From Larix kaempferi (lineage: Eukaryota; Streptophyta; Pinopsida; Pinales; Pinaceae): a DNA stretch of 64,000 nucleotides. The notes below the pieces were generated by a model. The model made no database searches. It saw only the letters and a list, made by a program, of their open reading frames with translations, and was not told the DNA's origin. How positions within the stretch are numbered: the first letter of the stretch is position 1; each line of letters starts with the position of its first letter. The stretch covers positions 2,294,001-2,358,000 of the forward strand of contig BSBM01000865.1 of the NCBI GenBank assembly GCA_027924585.1. Reading direction: 5' to 3'. The translations under genes were made by a program, and so were the position numbers. Below, piece by piece: positions 31,200 to 44,770 of the stretch.

Positions 31200-34100
31200 A
31201 TGACAAATCCGTGGATGAAGTGATCCTAGGGGTCCTGATAAAATTGACCACGAATCCTGGTTGGAAACCTCCACATTTCGACCTCTGTACATATCTAGCT
31301 AACAAGATTCATGAGAAGTTGGAGGAGTTCCCTGCAATAGAATATTTTAGGTTTCCTTCTTACATGTCCATTATTTTCTTCTATAAAAAATTTGAAAGTA
31401 TTAAGCATTTGGGATTGAAATCCACAGATCATCAAGGCCAGTAGAACCTAGTTTATGAATGGACTGAACTGGCTTTGAGAAGAGAATACAACTCAAACTT
31501 CTCTGAATTCATAGATAAAGTGATGAGTGTGGCTTACAGTTTGATACATGGCATTTCACCCCCCAAGATGCTACCTGATAACAAGAAACACCTGCAGTTT
31601 ACTTCAGAAATTCAGGTTGGGGATTGGTTTTTATTTGAATATCACACTATTATTAGAGTATATGGCTTTGAAGAGGAGCCATACAAGCTACCCACTTTTC
31701 TTACACCCTGGATATTTTCCATGGATTTTGTAAGACAAAAGATGACCTCAAACGAGCTACACTTTAGGCACTTCAAACAACATAGGTAATTCCTCTTTCC
31801 ACAAGAGGCGGGTCCTCTTATTATAAGAGGACTCAATGCTCCTCAGTATGTGGAAGAGTATCTCATTCAACTCAATCTTTAGAAGGAAAAAATAATTTCC
31901 TATGACCCTCACCAAGTGATATCCAAGCAGAGGCTAGAGAAAAAAAACTCTCCATATGTATGCACACCCAGACCTCTCTGGGAGAGAATGGAAAACAAGG
32001 AAACTTGGGAGGAGGTTCAAGAAGCCATAAATATTTTTGAAGAGGAGGAGAGACAACACTGGCTAATTGGGAAAAATAAGGAAGCTGAAGAGGCTCAAGA
32101 GATGGAGGTTGACCAAGAGAAGCAAGGCCCAAACACAAAAAGGTCAAAACAACCACAAAAGATGAAGAACTATCATTGGTAGAGGCCACATAATCAGAAT
32201 CAGTGGAGATTCCCAGGGAAATCACCGAGCTAATAGAGAAACTAGATTTCCCAAGGAAGCCTCCAATCTAGTATGACATTTATCCTTCTATAGAGTTCAC
32301 TATCCCTAAAATGATACAAGGCTCTTCATCTGTAGAACCAATCCCTGTGAGGACTGACCTGTAGACTAGATACAGGAACATAAAAGAAAAGGGAATGAAA
32401 ATGATGAAATAATTAAGGCAAGTCCTCCCAACCACAAGGAGGAGACTTATATCTATGCCAGCCCATCAACAAGATACCTTGATGTTTTATGTTTTAGAAC
32501 CTAAGGTGTCCAAAACAATAAATCTCAGTGACTGGAAGGCCGAGGAACATATAGTGAACTTCAACGAATTCAACAAGCTTGACAAGATGGATTTTTATAA
32601 GCAAACAAGTGATATGATGTGCACAAAGATTGTTAAATATGAGAAAGAATAGAGGAAGCTGAGGCCGTCCCTTTAGAAGTTTGAGAAGTTATATAAAATG
32701 GAAAATGGACACCAGGGACAAGCAAATTACTATTAATTCATTAGAGTAAAAAATGGTAGCATTAGCAGTAGATCCATTTGATGGGTCCCACATTAAGTCA
32801 CTTATGGCCGATAAATACAATTAAATATCCATGCTTAAGAAGAAGCTAAAGATTCCCACAACTAACCCAGTGACAAATGAGGAACTCAAACAAGTACATG
32901 AACAAAGAGAGAATATTTATGCAAGCAAGATAGAATTTCAACAGCTGTATGAATAAAGGAGGGATATTTATGATCTGCATTGGTAGATTGCAAGATTGAA
33001 GTTAGCAACCACCAAAATATCCACTGGTGAAAATATCACAACATCCACTCTTTCCATTCAAACAGAAAATCAACTTCCAATATCAACCCCTGCAGTTTAG
33101 AGTGAAAGTCATCCTACATCAGAAACAACAGGAGATCAGTTTTCAGCAGTAGAAAAAACAAAAACCATAGATGAACCACATGCAACTCCTTCAAATACCA
33201 TTGATCTGGATGCAATGGAAGAGGAACATACTAATTTGAGTTCAATTCCACAACCCATTGAGGAGGACAATTACCTAAATGCCAAATTGGATGCATCTAG
33301 AAAAGAATTGGAAACCAAGGATAATAGGGTCCTTGAGTTAGAGAGTGAAGTCACTAAAAAAGAAGATGAGATTTCAGAGTTGGAAAGAGAAGTAGGAGAC
33401 CTGAAAAGTCAAATAAATTCTCTCCAAATGAATGTCCAGGGAGAACAATTGCTAAGGAGAATCACCCATACTATTTGGGATAAAATCAAAGAGTGGTGGA
33501 TTAAAAAATGGGATTATTTTGAAGTCATCCAAGATGAGTGAGATATGGTCACTGAGGCAAATGCAGAGATAAAATCAATGGAAAGGAAGTTGGGAGATAT
33601 TCCAAAACAAGTTGTAGAGGTCATATATTATTTGAAAAGTAGGACAAAGAAGCAACTAGTTGAAAAATGCATAGACAATAGAACTCAAATCATCAAAATT
33701 GTCAGGCCTATGATAATGAAATAAACTTATGTTTCTAGGATGAAGGATAATGTTAGGAAATTAAATGATGTAATAGTTGCCTTTAAATCCCTGTTTAAAG
33801 ATGTGTTGAAATTGGGGATGAGTTTCCCATGGTATGGTAATGATGATGCTTATCCCAAATAAACTTACAAAGAGCATCTGCAAGAAAAGAAAAATGTGTT
33901 CCCTTCATAATGATTGGAAGGGGATATAGAAGGACAATAGGCCATTGACAGAATAAAAGGTTGTTTTGAGATATGGGTGGGGCTGAAGAACATGGCCAAA
34001 AATTTGGGGCCCATCTCATATGAAAGACATACCTATGTTGAGATTTATTTAGAATATCTGAGAGCCCACAAACACCCTTTGGGAAAAGAATGGAAAATGG

Positions 34101-34410
34101 TTCTCCAACTGTATCATAAACATGTCTTTCCTCCTAGATCAACAAATTCACAACTTCAGGTACAGTAATACAACCAAGATTAAGGTATAAGTTTTGATCA
34201 ATTAGCAACATATTCGGCAGCTCAAGTGTCGAATACATTTGTAGTCCAGCCTCCCCCTATTTCATTTATGCCACCAGCAGGACCAACCAATATTCAGATG
34301 ATGCATCAAATTAATCAAGCTGGTATCCTGCAGTGGGACCCATAGGCTATCCCTCTGGACAACTAGATGTATATATGAGAGGAAATAAGAAGGCTTCAGA
34401 CATAAAGAGT
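31200..34410 (+). pseudogene. ORF H, main part (unnamed large protein family)
   Basis: Directly continues the frame cut at 11328. A first block (31205-31445) and a second (31475-31789) contain VGDWFLFEYHTIIRVYGFEE and LPTFLTPWIFSMDFVRQKM, which match the minus-strand copy I closely. YDPHQVIS near 31905 is also shared with I. An acidic/basic linker follows (EEVQEAINIFEEEERQH, then a Lys-rich basic patch near 32130). A coiled coil lies at about 33270-33430 (LDASRKELETKDNRVLELES), and helical C-terminal blocks run to about 34165 (ERHTYVEIYLEYLRAHKHP). Numerous stops and shifts break it. Total coding length is about 1,200 codons. Not a family I can name. The layout is globular N-half, charged linker, coiled coil, C-terminal helical domain. 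Confidence 0.6.
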
Positions 34411-35974
34411 TAAATGTTATGCTTGACATTATTTGCTAGAAAAGAAAATTTGTAAAATTATTTGTAAAAAGTGAATTGAATCTTATTTACTTTTCTGTTA
34501 GACTAAGATCAACCGACCTTGGTTATTTGTAAACTCTATATAAAGAGGATTGTAATTAGTATTAAAGGCTGGAATTTTTTAGTAGAGAGGTTCTCTATCT
34601 AATTTTTGTGTAGTCGAGAGGCATTTTTAGCCATGAAAGTTCCATTTTGTAAGAGATTAAAGACATAGTCATATTTCAACGATATTTTTTTCCTCTCTTG
34701 AGTTAATCCATTGTTATTCCATTCTGTTTTCAATGCAAAGTACCATGATATTAGTAGAAAGTTGATCTAGTTTTGAGTCCCATTGTGAGATCAATGATTT
34801 TCATAATGTTTTGAGTAGAAATATATGTCAGAGATTCATAATTCAAATTCCTTTGTTATATCTTTTTAAATATTTTTCATGTCTGTTTCCATGTTATCAG
34901 GAGTTTTCTTCTTGTATTGTGTATGAAAATATGGTTGCAATATTTTCATTCCTTATGTTACGCTTTGCATATATTGTGTGAATTGATGAAATTCTTAATT
35001 CAGAAGCTCCAGTACGTTCCAAATACACCTAGATTCAATAAATTTGTCATTCTTAGTCACTTCTTGAACACATATAGACTTTCATATGTTGAATCCACCT
35101 CCATGTATTCATATAATTTGAAGTAGGATGTGAATTTCCTCTGCAAAATGTCTTTCATCTATTAATGTCGTGCATGACCTAACCCAGTTAAAAAAACATT
35201 TGCAAAATAATGATTCAAAACACTATGTACAAATCTATAGCTCTAGTATATTTAAATAAATGAGCTTCTATCATGCCTGGGCGTGAATAATTTCAACTTG
35301 ATTTGCCTCTGGGAACTAACAGATAACATTGGGCATGGAGTCAATTGTGAGTTTCTTTCAAGCTGCTTAGAGGTTGGTGGTTGAAAATATTATTAATAGA
35401 GGAAGTATAGGTATCAATTTTGCAGACACAACTGATTATTGAATGTGGTAGTGGAAAAATAAAGACAATTCATTAATAGAGAGCATTAACCATAAATGAA
35501 TTTTGTATCAACTTTAGAAAGAAACATTGAGAATATTTGAATGTATGAATCAGAGCATGTAACATGAATTCCAACTCATATAATTTATTCAAACATGAAG
35601 AAAGATGGAAAAATGGAAAGATATAGGAAACACATTAACATGAGAAGATTTACAAACTACAAAAATGGCAACACATGAATCTCTGCATCAATACAAATCC
35701 AGTACTTCTGCTCTAAGAAGATTTTATTCATCAAAAAGGGTTTACAACATACAACAACGTTCTATTTCTCATGTTTTCAACCTTGATTCCATTGCAAAAT
35801 TCAAAATTTATATAAAACGCTCCATGAGTGAGCCCTAGCATCTGTTGCTAAAAATAACTTTCTTGAATATCTGGAACCGAAACCGCTTTCTGTGGAATAC
35901 TGTCTTCATCAAGCAGTGCTTCAGTAGAACATTGATTGAATAATGAGTAGTGCCAAGTGTCGATCAGGTGAATC
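34411..35974. other. AT-rich non-coding region between ORFs H and I
   Basis: A TATA-like CTATATAAAGAGG lies at about 34535, just past ORF H, which would fit an LTR promoter. No matching second copy was found. The remainder, to 35974, has no recognisable gene or repeat. Confidence 0.5.
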
Positions 35975-38900
35975 CTATGTGGATGGATGAAGAGAATATT
36001 TCAATTTTCCATATTTTTCAATGGTCTTCCATTGGTCATGATTGGGCATTTGATAATATACCATATCCTTAATTAGAACTTCCAACTCTACATAATCTAT
36101 AAAAGACATATGAGGCAAATTTGATTTGGTTATTTGAAATTGATCAAATATTTTGAATTCATTAGTTAACTTCTCAATGATGATTTTTCCAGCTAACCCT
36201 TGGGTTAAGTCTTCAAACTTCGAGTGATCCATGCGAACTTGAACTAACATGTTGTGATATTGTTATTGAGGGATTATATTTTCATTTTCATCCCAAAAAG
36301 GAGGTAGATCCTTTTCAAATAGTCCTTTGAACAAACCTTTAAAATCCATAACCTGTTTGATCGTCTGCTCTACTTTAGCCTGCACATTCTTCACATGATT
36401 ATGCTTACAAATCATTTTTTGGACCAACGAATGATACTGGTCTTGTCCTTTATTTGCAAATCTTGAACACATGCTTGATTTAATGTACTTAGAAAATGTG
36501 TTGCATTATGAGCTGTCTCCAAAGGTCTCTTGTCCAGAGTTTCAGTCATGACCTTGCATCTTTGTAAAGTTGTGTTTGTTATAGCATCTTTATCATTGAT
36601 CCAGTTTAAATAGGCCCCGAATTTAGTGATTTCAACTAATAATGAATACTAGAGAATATGATTGGCTCCTTGTAAAGGCGTTTTACCTATCACTTTGGCT
36701 TTGAGCACACTATTCTTATTTTGCAGTTGCTTTTGTTCACTCTGGATTTTATTCTTCTCATGTACTTTTTGAGTTACTTCCTCTTTTAGATTTAGATTTT
36801 CTTCTTTTAACCCCTTTATTTCTTCATCCTTCAAAATGATTTGTGACATAGATTTATTTAATTCTTCTGTACAAGTCTCATTTACTTGTTTCTCACTTGT
36901 TTTTGTAGGATCGGTAAATGGATACTCAATTTTATGTTTTCACTAATCAATTGTGAACCCAAATCTGCTACCTATGATAGCAATTCTTCCTTTTCCTTCT
37001 CCCAATTTTGTTTTTCTTCTTGTAGTTTCAAAATTTTTCCTTTACAGTCCATCATCTCTCGGTAAATTGATTATTATTTCTACTATAAGGCTGTTACCTC
37101 TAAAGATTGCACATGCTGAGTGTTAGGAACCTTTAGTTTCTTCTTGAATGTCTGAATTGTGCCCTCTTTTTCATGTAACAACTTCTTAGTAGGCTTTGCA
37201 TTTCTTGGTTCCGCCCCAAGGGTTACAATTTCCGCTTGCAATTTCTTGATCTGGATTTGATTTGATTTATTCTCTGATTTATCTTGTCTTAACTAACCTT
37301 CTAAATTTTCAATCACTAATTGTAACTTTGAAATTTTCAAATTTGATTGCAAAAGACTAGAGTACAAGAATTCACCTATTTTCCTATGAAATTGGATCAA
37401 TCAGGGACATTGATTTGATTCAATCCAATTTCCATCTCATATACATTTTCATCACTCACTACTGCAATCCTTAGAATATTGTTCTTTGGATATTTAGCTG
37501 CAACTAATGACATTTTTTCTTCTGTTAATTGTCTGACCTGTGGAAATAATCTCTTAGTCTCCTCATTGAATTGTTTATTTTTCTCTTCATATTGAGAAAC
37601 TAGATCACTTCTTGAATTGTGTTGTGAACTGGTGCTAGCATCTGAGACACTTGAAAATGAATATTGTTGTAATTGAATTGTTGGTTGCTGAGACAAGGTA
37701 CTTTCTCCTGAAATAGTGGAATTCTGTTGTTTTAAAGCAATCATGTCCTTTTGTTGATCTAATTTGATTCTCTTGCTGGAAACCCCTTCATCAATATCCA
37801 TACTACTAACTACTGAGTGACTCCTTTTATTAATAAAGTCGTCCTTAGCAAGAGTTTGCACTACCAGAGCAAGAGTATTTATTTGTCCTGCATCAACCCG
37901 TGTTTCTATTATTTGACCCTGATGTGTACCAATATCCCCAATTTGTTGTTGGTTCTGATCAAAATTCAATAAATTTTCCACTTTTTCCAATATTTCTACC
38001 ACTTGATGCTCAAAAGCACTACTTCTATTATGTTTCATCCTCTGTGATATAATCTGATGGGGATCATAATTAATCTTCTCTGCAGTATGAAAATTCATGG
38101 CCTGTAACATTTTCTCAACTATAGGGAGAGATGGCTTGTTTTTTATGACAAAAGTCCCAGTCTTGAAAGGAATCTTGAGATTGGATAATTTTTTAAAACC
38201 AAATAAATGTTCTTCTTCTGAGCTTAATCTCTATCTAATAAATTCCAGGGAAAATATTCTTGGGGTGATAAATGTTGGTAGAAGATATGGAGTTCCAGTA
38301 AATCCATAAACCATGATTATAGTATGATATTGAGATAAAAACCAATCTCTTGTCCTTCTTTCAGGAGCCAACTGCAACATAGTGTTCATGTCTTCTAGTG
38401 CCCTAGGAAAATCAGTGTTGAAAATGATCTTGTATATTTATGACATAATGGTGTTCATGAAGAAAAACATACTAATTTGTTTTGGGGGATCTGGAGCAAA
38501 CAAGATGTCCATGAACTTCAAATATGCTACATTTGAGTATGTAGACATGTTTAATAGGTATGCTAGTAACTGAAATGCTTCATAGTGTGGAAATTCACTA
38601 GTTGGGCATGAATTACCTCAGCTAGGAATTCATCAAAATTAAAACAAGGGACTTTGCCTGACTCTGGTTGACTGATCTTCATGACAAAACCTAACATGAG
38701 CTCAGTGATAAACTCATCATTTTAATGACCTAAAACTTGACTTAGAAGAGATAGGACCAACTGTACATCCTCTTATAAAATGATGACATTAAATGGAAAA
38801 GGTAAACCTTCAATTGATTGACCAGACCTTAAAGTTTTGGACAAAAACATTTTTTTTTTTCACTAGCACAATCTATGAAAACCCTAATTAAATCCTCTTC

Positions 38901-39230
38901 TACAAATGATTCATGATTATTGGTATATTGAAGGTTTTTTCAAGACTGAAATAATAAAGGAAAGAACCAAAGACATTCAATACATCGCTTGAGAATTAAG
39001 TTCATTTAATTTTTTTTTGGACCGAGACATAGTATTGATGGACAAAACATGATAAAAAATATCCCTTTCCCTATCGACTATCAGTTTTTTCTTTTCATCC
39101 ATCTTTATACAAAGAAAAATTGTTTCTTGAATTTCTTCCATGGTTGCAAAATCACAAGCTTTCAGAGTTCTTTGGAATACTTGTGATAGAGAGAGACGCA
39201 TGTACTTCAAATTTTCCTTGGCGGGAAAAC
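35975..39230 (-). pseudogene. ORF I, second copy of the H family
   Basis: Reading minus from about 39210: RLSLSQVFQRTLKACDFATM, then a region with LPTFITPRIFSLEFIR and FLSQYHTIIMVYGF at about 38240-38350, both matching ORF H. The intact 237-codon frame 37397-38110 starts MLQAMNFHTAEKINYDPHQI, matching YDPHQVIS of H, and continues into a Gln/Asn/Ser-rich linker. A coiled coil follows at 36649-36849 (DEEIKGLKEENLNLKEEV), then C-terminal helical blocks at 36263-36472 and 35975-36250. Stops and frameshifts separate the blocks. Same order as H, opposite strand. Unnamed family; function unknown. Confidence 0.6.
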
Positions 39231-41400
39231 AAAAAAAATTTGTGTTGTCGCCGTCATGCAGGTTTCATTTTCAAAATAATAAAATAATCTTTTTAAATTT
39301 CGAGAACTCTTTTAAACGAGTAGAAAGTGATTTCGGGCTTGGAGAAAAGTATTTTTTTTTCCAAACAACCTTTTGCAGCGAAATAAACAATCATTCGCCA
39401 CGTAGAATCCTTTCAAACCGTGATTCAAATTTCGTACCACCTCCTGGAAATTATAACCCGTGCAAGTTGCATCAGCGAAAGGCATAATAGCCATAGATAT
39501 AAAGTGATATTCATCTCCACCATCAATTGTCTCACTTATTACTACCACCCTACCCCTACGAATCTTGACGCTTTATTGTTGAAGCCTTAGTCACAACTCC
39601 CAGTCACGTTCATCTCTAGCATATCTCTGCTCCCTTTTGGAACTCCCTTCCTAAGTTCCTTCACTTAGCTAAATGACTATAGCCTTTGGTCACCTGCACC
39701 TTCAAACTTAGCTTTGATCCCTTACAAAACGTTTTTTTTAACAAAGGAGCATCCAAAACAATCAGGAACCCTCCAAAATTTTATATGCTCCAACAATCAT
39801 GACACTTTACTTCAAACATGTTTTGTCCTCATGTGATCAAGATTATCCTCCTTTTGCTCATGGAAACTTTTAGATTTGTTCCAATGTCAAGCTTGTACAC
39901 TCAAATCTACTGCTCATCAACCTCTTGTTGATATATATTGACAATAATTCTTTCTTATTTCTCATGTTGCTAATAGTTACATCAATTTCTTCATGTTAAC
40001 AACAATGCCAACCCACATTTCCATCATCTTGTAGCTGAAGCCATATTACATGGATACAAGAGTCCTTATTCCACCCTTTAATCAAGAATATATGATCATG
40101 GAGCTTAATTTAATCCACCTATTGGTGCAAAATAGAATTAAAGAATTTCATAGAAATATCATGGAATTCCTTTCACTAAGGGCACCTGAATTCCAAGATT
40201 TCATGACTGATGATCTACAAGTATTTCAAAAATCTTCTATCTCAGGAAAAATGCTTCATGTCACTGGAAATAGGGGTTAGAATCATTAAAATGTCCACCA
40301 ATGATATCGAACTTCACGCCCCATTCATAAATTTCATAGTCCATCAACATTGCAAGTAACACCAACATAGATCCATCTTAAACCTGGATCTATCAAGCAT
40401 CGAGAGGGATCCAATATTTTGATGTGTAATTTTTTTTTATCTTAAAGTTTTTACAAGATAGGAAAATTTTTATATCTCAATAAATTATTTTATGAGAGGA
40501 CATGAATTTTTTTAATTATTTTTTGTTCTTTAATAACGTAACCTGACGTTACATTACTTCTTTATTTTTATTTTGTTTATTGAATATAATTTTCGATTGT
40601 GTCGAGATTCTACAATATAAATATATCAAAAAAGACATGACCTTTAAACGACTTTTTAAGTTAGACCGACATGATTTTTTTATTCTTTTATATTATGTTA
40701 GGAACGCATCTCCTTCATACTGGATTGTAGAGCACCTCGCTCCTCTCGGTGCAACCGAAGTTTAAGAACTAAAAAGACAATGGCAAGTTTATCCCTTGTC
40801 ACCATTAGCTCTGTTCATGACCTAAATCAATAGTAGAGTAGCATTAATAGCCATAAAAAAAACAAATATATTAATTCTGGGTAGTTCTGAGTTGGTTTTG
40901 GACAATTATATGGATCATGACAACATGTTGCAGCAGTTTATTTTAGATATGGTCACTTATAAGTCCTCATACAATATCATATTCAATTTTGGGCATGATC
41001 TGAGGCCATTCTCTATAGCAGCATGCACGAGCATCCCTATAGCAGGAGTTTTGGGCGAATTGAATAAGTGTTGGACACTTTTCAGACCCCATAACAACAT
41101 TGTGCAACATTCTGGGCACTCTTACAGCCTCAAACCTCCATGTTGGGAACTGCTTGACCTCATCGAACAACTTAATACAGAAAATGAATACAATCCTCTT
41201 GTGTATTTACTGATGCCTTTTATCAATGAACAAAATGGGATAGGCATGTGCGGTAGGGCACTTTGTTAACACAACTTCTTGTTTATGCTGAAAATAAACA
41301 CAATACATAGCTAACTTATGAAAATCCCATAAGGATCTGTAGTGAAAAAGTCCTATATATTTGTTCTTGAGTGTTGAAATCAATGTATTTTCTAACAAAA
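39231..41400. other. AT-rich DNA with no supported gene
   Basis: Short open frames, such as 76 codons at 40050-40280 (+) and 125 codons at 40892-41269 (+), have no motif I recognise. I see no repeat ends or RNA genes. Confidence 0.5.
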
Positions 41401-41574
41401 AACATAAGGACACAGAGGAACACGTGACAAGATAAGATGTCGTTTCATTATTTTAAGCACTAGTACAAAATGTTGGATATAATCCAATGGAAGCGTAATT
41501 ATCAGATAATCAACACGATAGTATGATATTACAAAAAAACTACTAATTTAAAGCAGGTTAATCCATCTCATATG

Positions 41575-42075
41575 GATCTGATTGTGCACTAGTATAAAAA
41601 ATCCTTGATTTGGTTCCGCTCTCCATGAGAACCTTCAACTGTTCCACAAGCTTCTTCATATCTGCTGGTGGAGGAGGAAAGGTGGTGATCTTGGCCAAAA
41701 GAGCCTGAAAATGCTTCCACATTTAAACAGAACGCTCCAAATACTCAGCAATATCTAAAAGCGGGGGTGAAAGATCCGCGTTCTCATATTTAAACATCTC
41801 CACAAACTCTCTAATAGTGTCAGAACCTATGTCGATCAAACTTGTGTTGAAGACAACATATCGAATAGGTTAAATAGGAAAGAAAAAAACATGATATACT
41901 GAACAAGTCTCCTAGAGAATGAGGAAAGATCTATGAGGCCATACCAAAAATTAGGCCAATTGTGGGTAAAATCACTCATTGTGATAGTGTTCAGTTGAAA
42001 AACGTGTGCAACGTGCTCCAGGATGGATATTTCCAAAAATATGTTGTCAAACGTGTTGGTAATGATCACATGGCA
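41575..42075 (-). pseudogene. Possible decayed gene fragment, two blocks
   Basis: Minus strand, first block 42069-41880: NTFDNIFLEISILEHVAHVF, then NWPNFWYGLIDLSSFSRRLV. Second block from about 41845 to 41575: GSDTIREFVEMFKYENADLS, then FPPPPADMKKLVEQLKVLME, with one in-frame TAA between. The junction between blocks reads ...CAACACAAG, compatible with an intron acceptor. The sequence looks like real helical protein, but I cannot name it. Could equally be part of another unnamed repeat ORF. Confidence 0.3.
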
Positions 42076-43255
42076 TCATTGGACGTGTTTAATAGTCAAT
42101 AAAATACGAAGCATGGAAAACATATAATTGCTACAGAAGATATCAACAAAATAAAAAAATGACATCCTCTAAGAAATTTAGTTTGAAATTACGTGTACCA
42201 TGACATGAGATAATCAACACATAATGACTTAAAGAATATTGAACTCATCGTGAGTACATTTGTTTGATTGACCAAATTTGGTGACACATTGTCAAGCGAA
42301 TAAGTGTTGAGTCCCAAGCATGTAGGTGTTCAAGTCATCTGCTACTATAGATTTTTCAGATACCAAAACTTACACAGTTTCTACCTCTATCAAAGGTAGG
42401 CTGTCTTCACTGAATTCCTTGAAATTTGATGAGATGGGATTTCAAGTCTACTTCAGATGAGCTAGGACTATCATTGTCAACATCACGGCAAACATTTTCA
42501 TACATACTTCTTCAGACTGGAAACTAAGGATCAGTTCCTCAAATCTAATCAGTTATCCTAGGTGACTCTACAAACCTAATTGAAATCAATGACAACACTA
42601 ATTATGTCTAACATGGACTATAACAGAGTTCCATAATTTTTTAAGGGCTGGTGCTAAGGACTGTCTGGTATCATCTAGAAGAAAATCTGCATTGTTTGTA
42701 TTATTCCTAACCAATTTGGGTGCCTCAGTTGTTAGTGAGATTGAAACAGCTAGAGCATTTGAGCAATCCCTTGTTTGTCCTATTTCTCATCAAGCAATTA
42801 ATCAAAACCAATGTAGAAGTCCTGGAGGTTGTCATTCAAAGGGCATAAAAGTAAGTCATAACAATTGTCTCCACATATCCCTTAAATAAACTAGAATATT
42901 ATTAAGTTGTCTAGTCCAGTACGTATTCCACCAACATACCACCTAATTTGCATCATGATGAAAAAATATATTCACATTTTATTGAGGTGGATTTTATTTA
43001 ATGGAATAATGGAAAGACCGATTTAACACCAATCATCAACATCAAATATGAACAATACCAATCATCCAATATGAACAATAACAATTATCAATTTTTGTTT
43101 TTGGTAAATGTATTTTGCATAAAAAAGAAACATTACAGATCCGAAAGTCTTGTTTTGAATGCTGCCTATAGGTCTGAAACAACATGGATATTCTCTTGAA
43201 ATTCTACTATATCCTAGAAGACTATGCACTTGTTATATCAAGGAAATAAAATTCT
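42076..43255. other. Non-coding, AT-rich
   Basis: I see no gene, repeat end or RNA gene in this 1.2-kb stretch. Confidence 0.5.
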
Positions 43256-43510
43256 TCATTTACAATATTCACTGTCATCGATCAATTCAATATCAATGCT
43301 CTTCCATGCTATAAAACTGTTAAGTGCCTCTGCTAAATACTCGCAGTGATTGCTTCTGCGCTTTAGCTTGATTTCATAATCGGGATCAACCAAAAGTGAT
43401 TTTCGACATACATAGTAATATCCTTCTCCTAGTTCTTCTCCATCAAGCATAACGAAATTTGGATGACAACTTCATATGTAACCCTTGGCGACCTTCACCC
43501 CAACGTTAAA
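43256..43510 (-). pseudogene. Small fragment resembling a tail found in plant DNA-transposon-associated proteins
   Basis: The 64-codon frame reads MLDGEELGEGYYYVCRKSLL and ends LNSFIAWKSIDIELIDD. Just upstream lies VKVAKGYI before a stop. The order 'VAKG...' / 'G..LGEGY..V' / 'A...FI.WK...I.L' resembles a conserved tail I associate with plant En/Spm (CACTA)-type transposon genes. The match is from memory and weak. No terminal repeats were found around it. Confidence 0.25.
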
Positions 43511-44448
43511 ATATGTAAGTAAAATTTTTCTTCCTTCTAACCCCACTTCTGAATGTGGCAACGATGGTTGACTCTACCAAAATACAAACTTTTGTGAGAT
43601 CCTTTAAAAGAAGAAAATATTATTGGAAATGAAAATAAATAGGTTTAGAACTTACCTATGCGTTCAAGTTACCATTTGGTCCATGATTACATTGTATCGA
43701 AGCCAATAGAGTTTGTTTCATGAAATTTTGGCTAGGTCTCAAAGAAGGCTGCTATAAAATAAAAACTTGTAAGTTATATTGAAATAGGGATTATAACATT
43801 GCACCAAATAATAAATAGTTTCAAACATACTATTAGCACTAGAACTGTATCTTAGACTTTTACCTTGATCTTCCTCGCAAAACCTTTCCTTTTAGGTTTG
43901 ATTTTTTCTTATAAGTTTTAGTTCGTTATTATTTGATATATTTTTAAGTTATTGTTATGTATCTCATTTTGTTAATAAGTTGAAACTTGGATCTATCATG
44001 TTAGATGATCATTTTATGGTTTTATAATTATATAAATATTAAACATTTATTATATTAAGGTCTAACTAGGTTGTTGAGAGTATTTTAAGTTATAACATTC
44101 CGGCAACAGATTCAACACAGATCTCTTATATGTGCGTCTCCGGAATTCCTCAGTACAAATGATCATTAAATTTGCTCGTGGATCAAGCCATTAAAGTATG
44201 ATGAGGTTATTAATATGAGATTAATACTCCTACATCATTGTTTAATACACTTCCTTCATGCATCTCTTCATATGATGACCAACTATTTGAGTAGATCACT
44301 ACCGCCTAAGAGTCGACCAATTAGGTTTGAAGGGCCACGATATTGTGTACATGCACATTAATTATGGTATTTTGAGACTGACTTGTGTTAATATTGTTCT
44401 AGATATCTTCTATTCTACAGGTGTTCGTATCAGACAACAACAATCAAA
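43511..44448. other. Non-coding, AT-rich
   Basis: Nothing recognisable. The next coding frame starts at 44449. Confidence 0.5.
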
Positions 44449-44770
44449 ATGAAAAGGCCAGGAGGAAAGATCTACAGGTTCAAACCCGTGACTATAGATT
44501 GGGTCAAAAAGATCCCCCACTGTGAAAAAATTATAAATGAAGCGGGGTGGTATGCCTTATTTGATAAAATACATGGATATAATGTGGAAGTCACTAAGCG
44601 ATTCGTTCACTGCTTTGATGGCTTAAAGGTAGAATTCAAAACAATCAAATTCATAGTCTCAGAAGAATCTATCACGGAAGCAACATGATTGAACACGGAT
44701 GGGGAAAAATGGTTTAAAAATCATCAAATTGAGGTCGAATACAACCAATTTGTCCTTCCAAAACATATAT
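44449..44770 (+). pseudogene. ORF L, N-terminal part (unnamed plant repeat-associated family)
   Basis: Starts MKRPGGKIYRFKPVTIDWVK and continues EAGWYALFDKIHGYNVEVTK and KFIVSEESITEAT. An in-frame TGA at 44686 stands where relatives appear to have Gly, after which the frame continues (NTDGEKWFKNH, YNQFVLPKHI) to the solo LTR. I recall this family from conifer repeat annotations but not a function. It starts at a good ATG preceded by an A/C-rich leader. The protein resumes after the solo LTR. Confidence 0.55.

Noticed and set aside
34440-35300. 3' LTR of a host element containing ORF H
   Set aside because: A TATA box is present, but comparison with 9242-9480 shows no convincing match.
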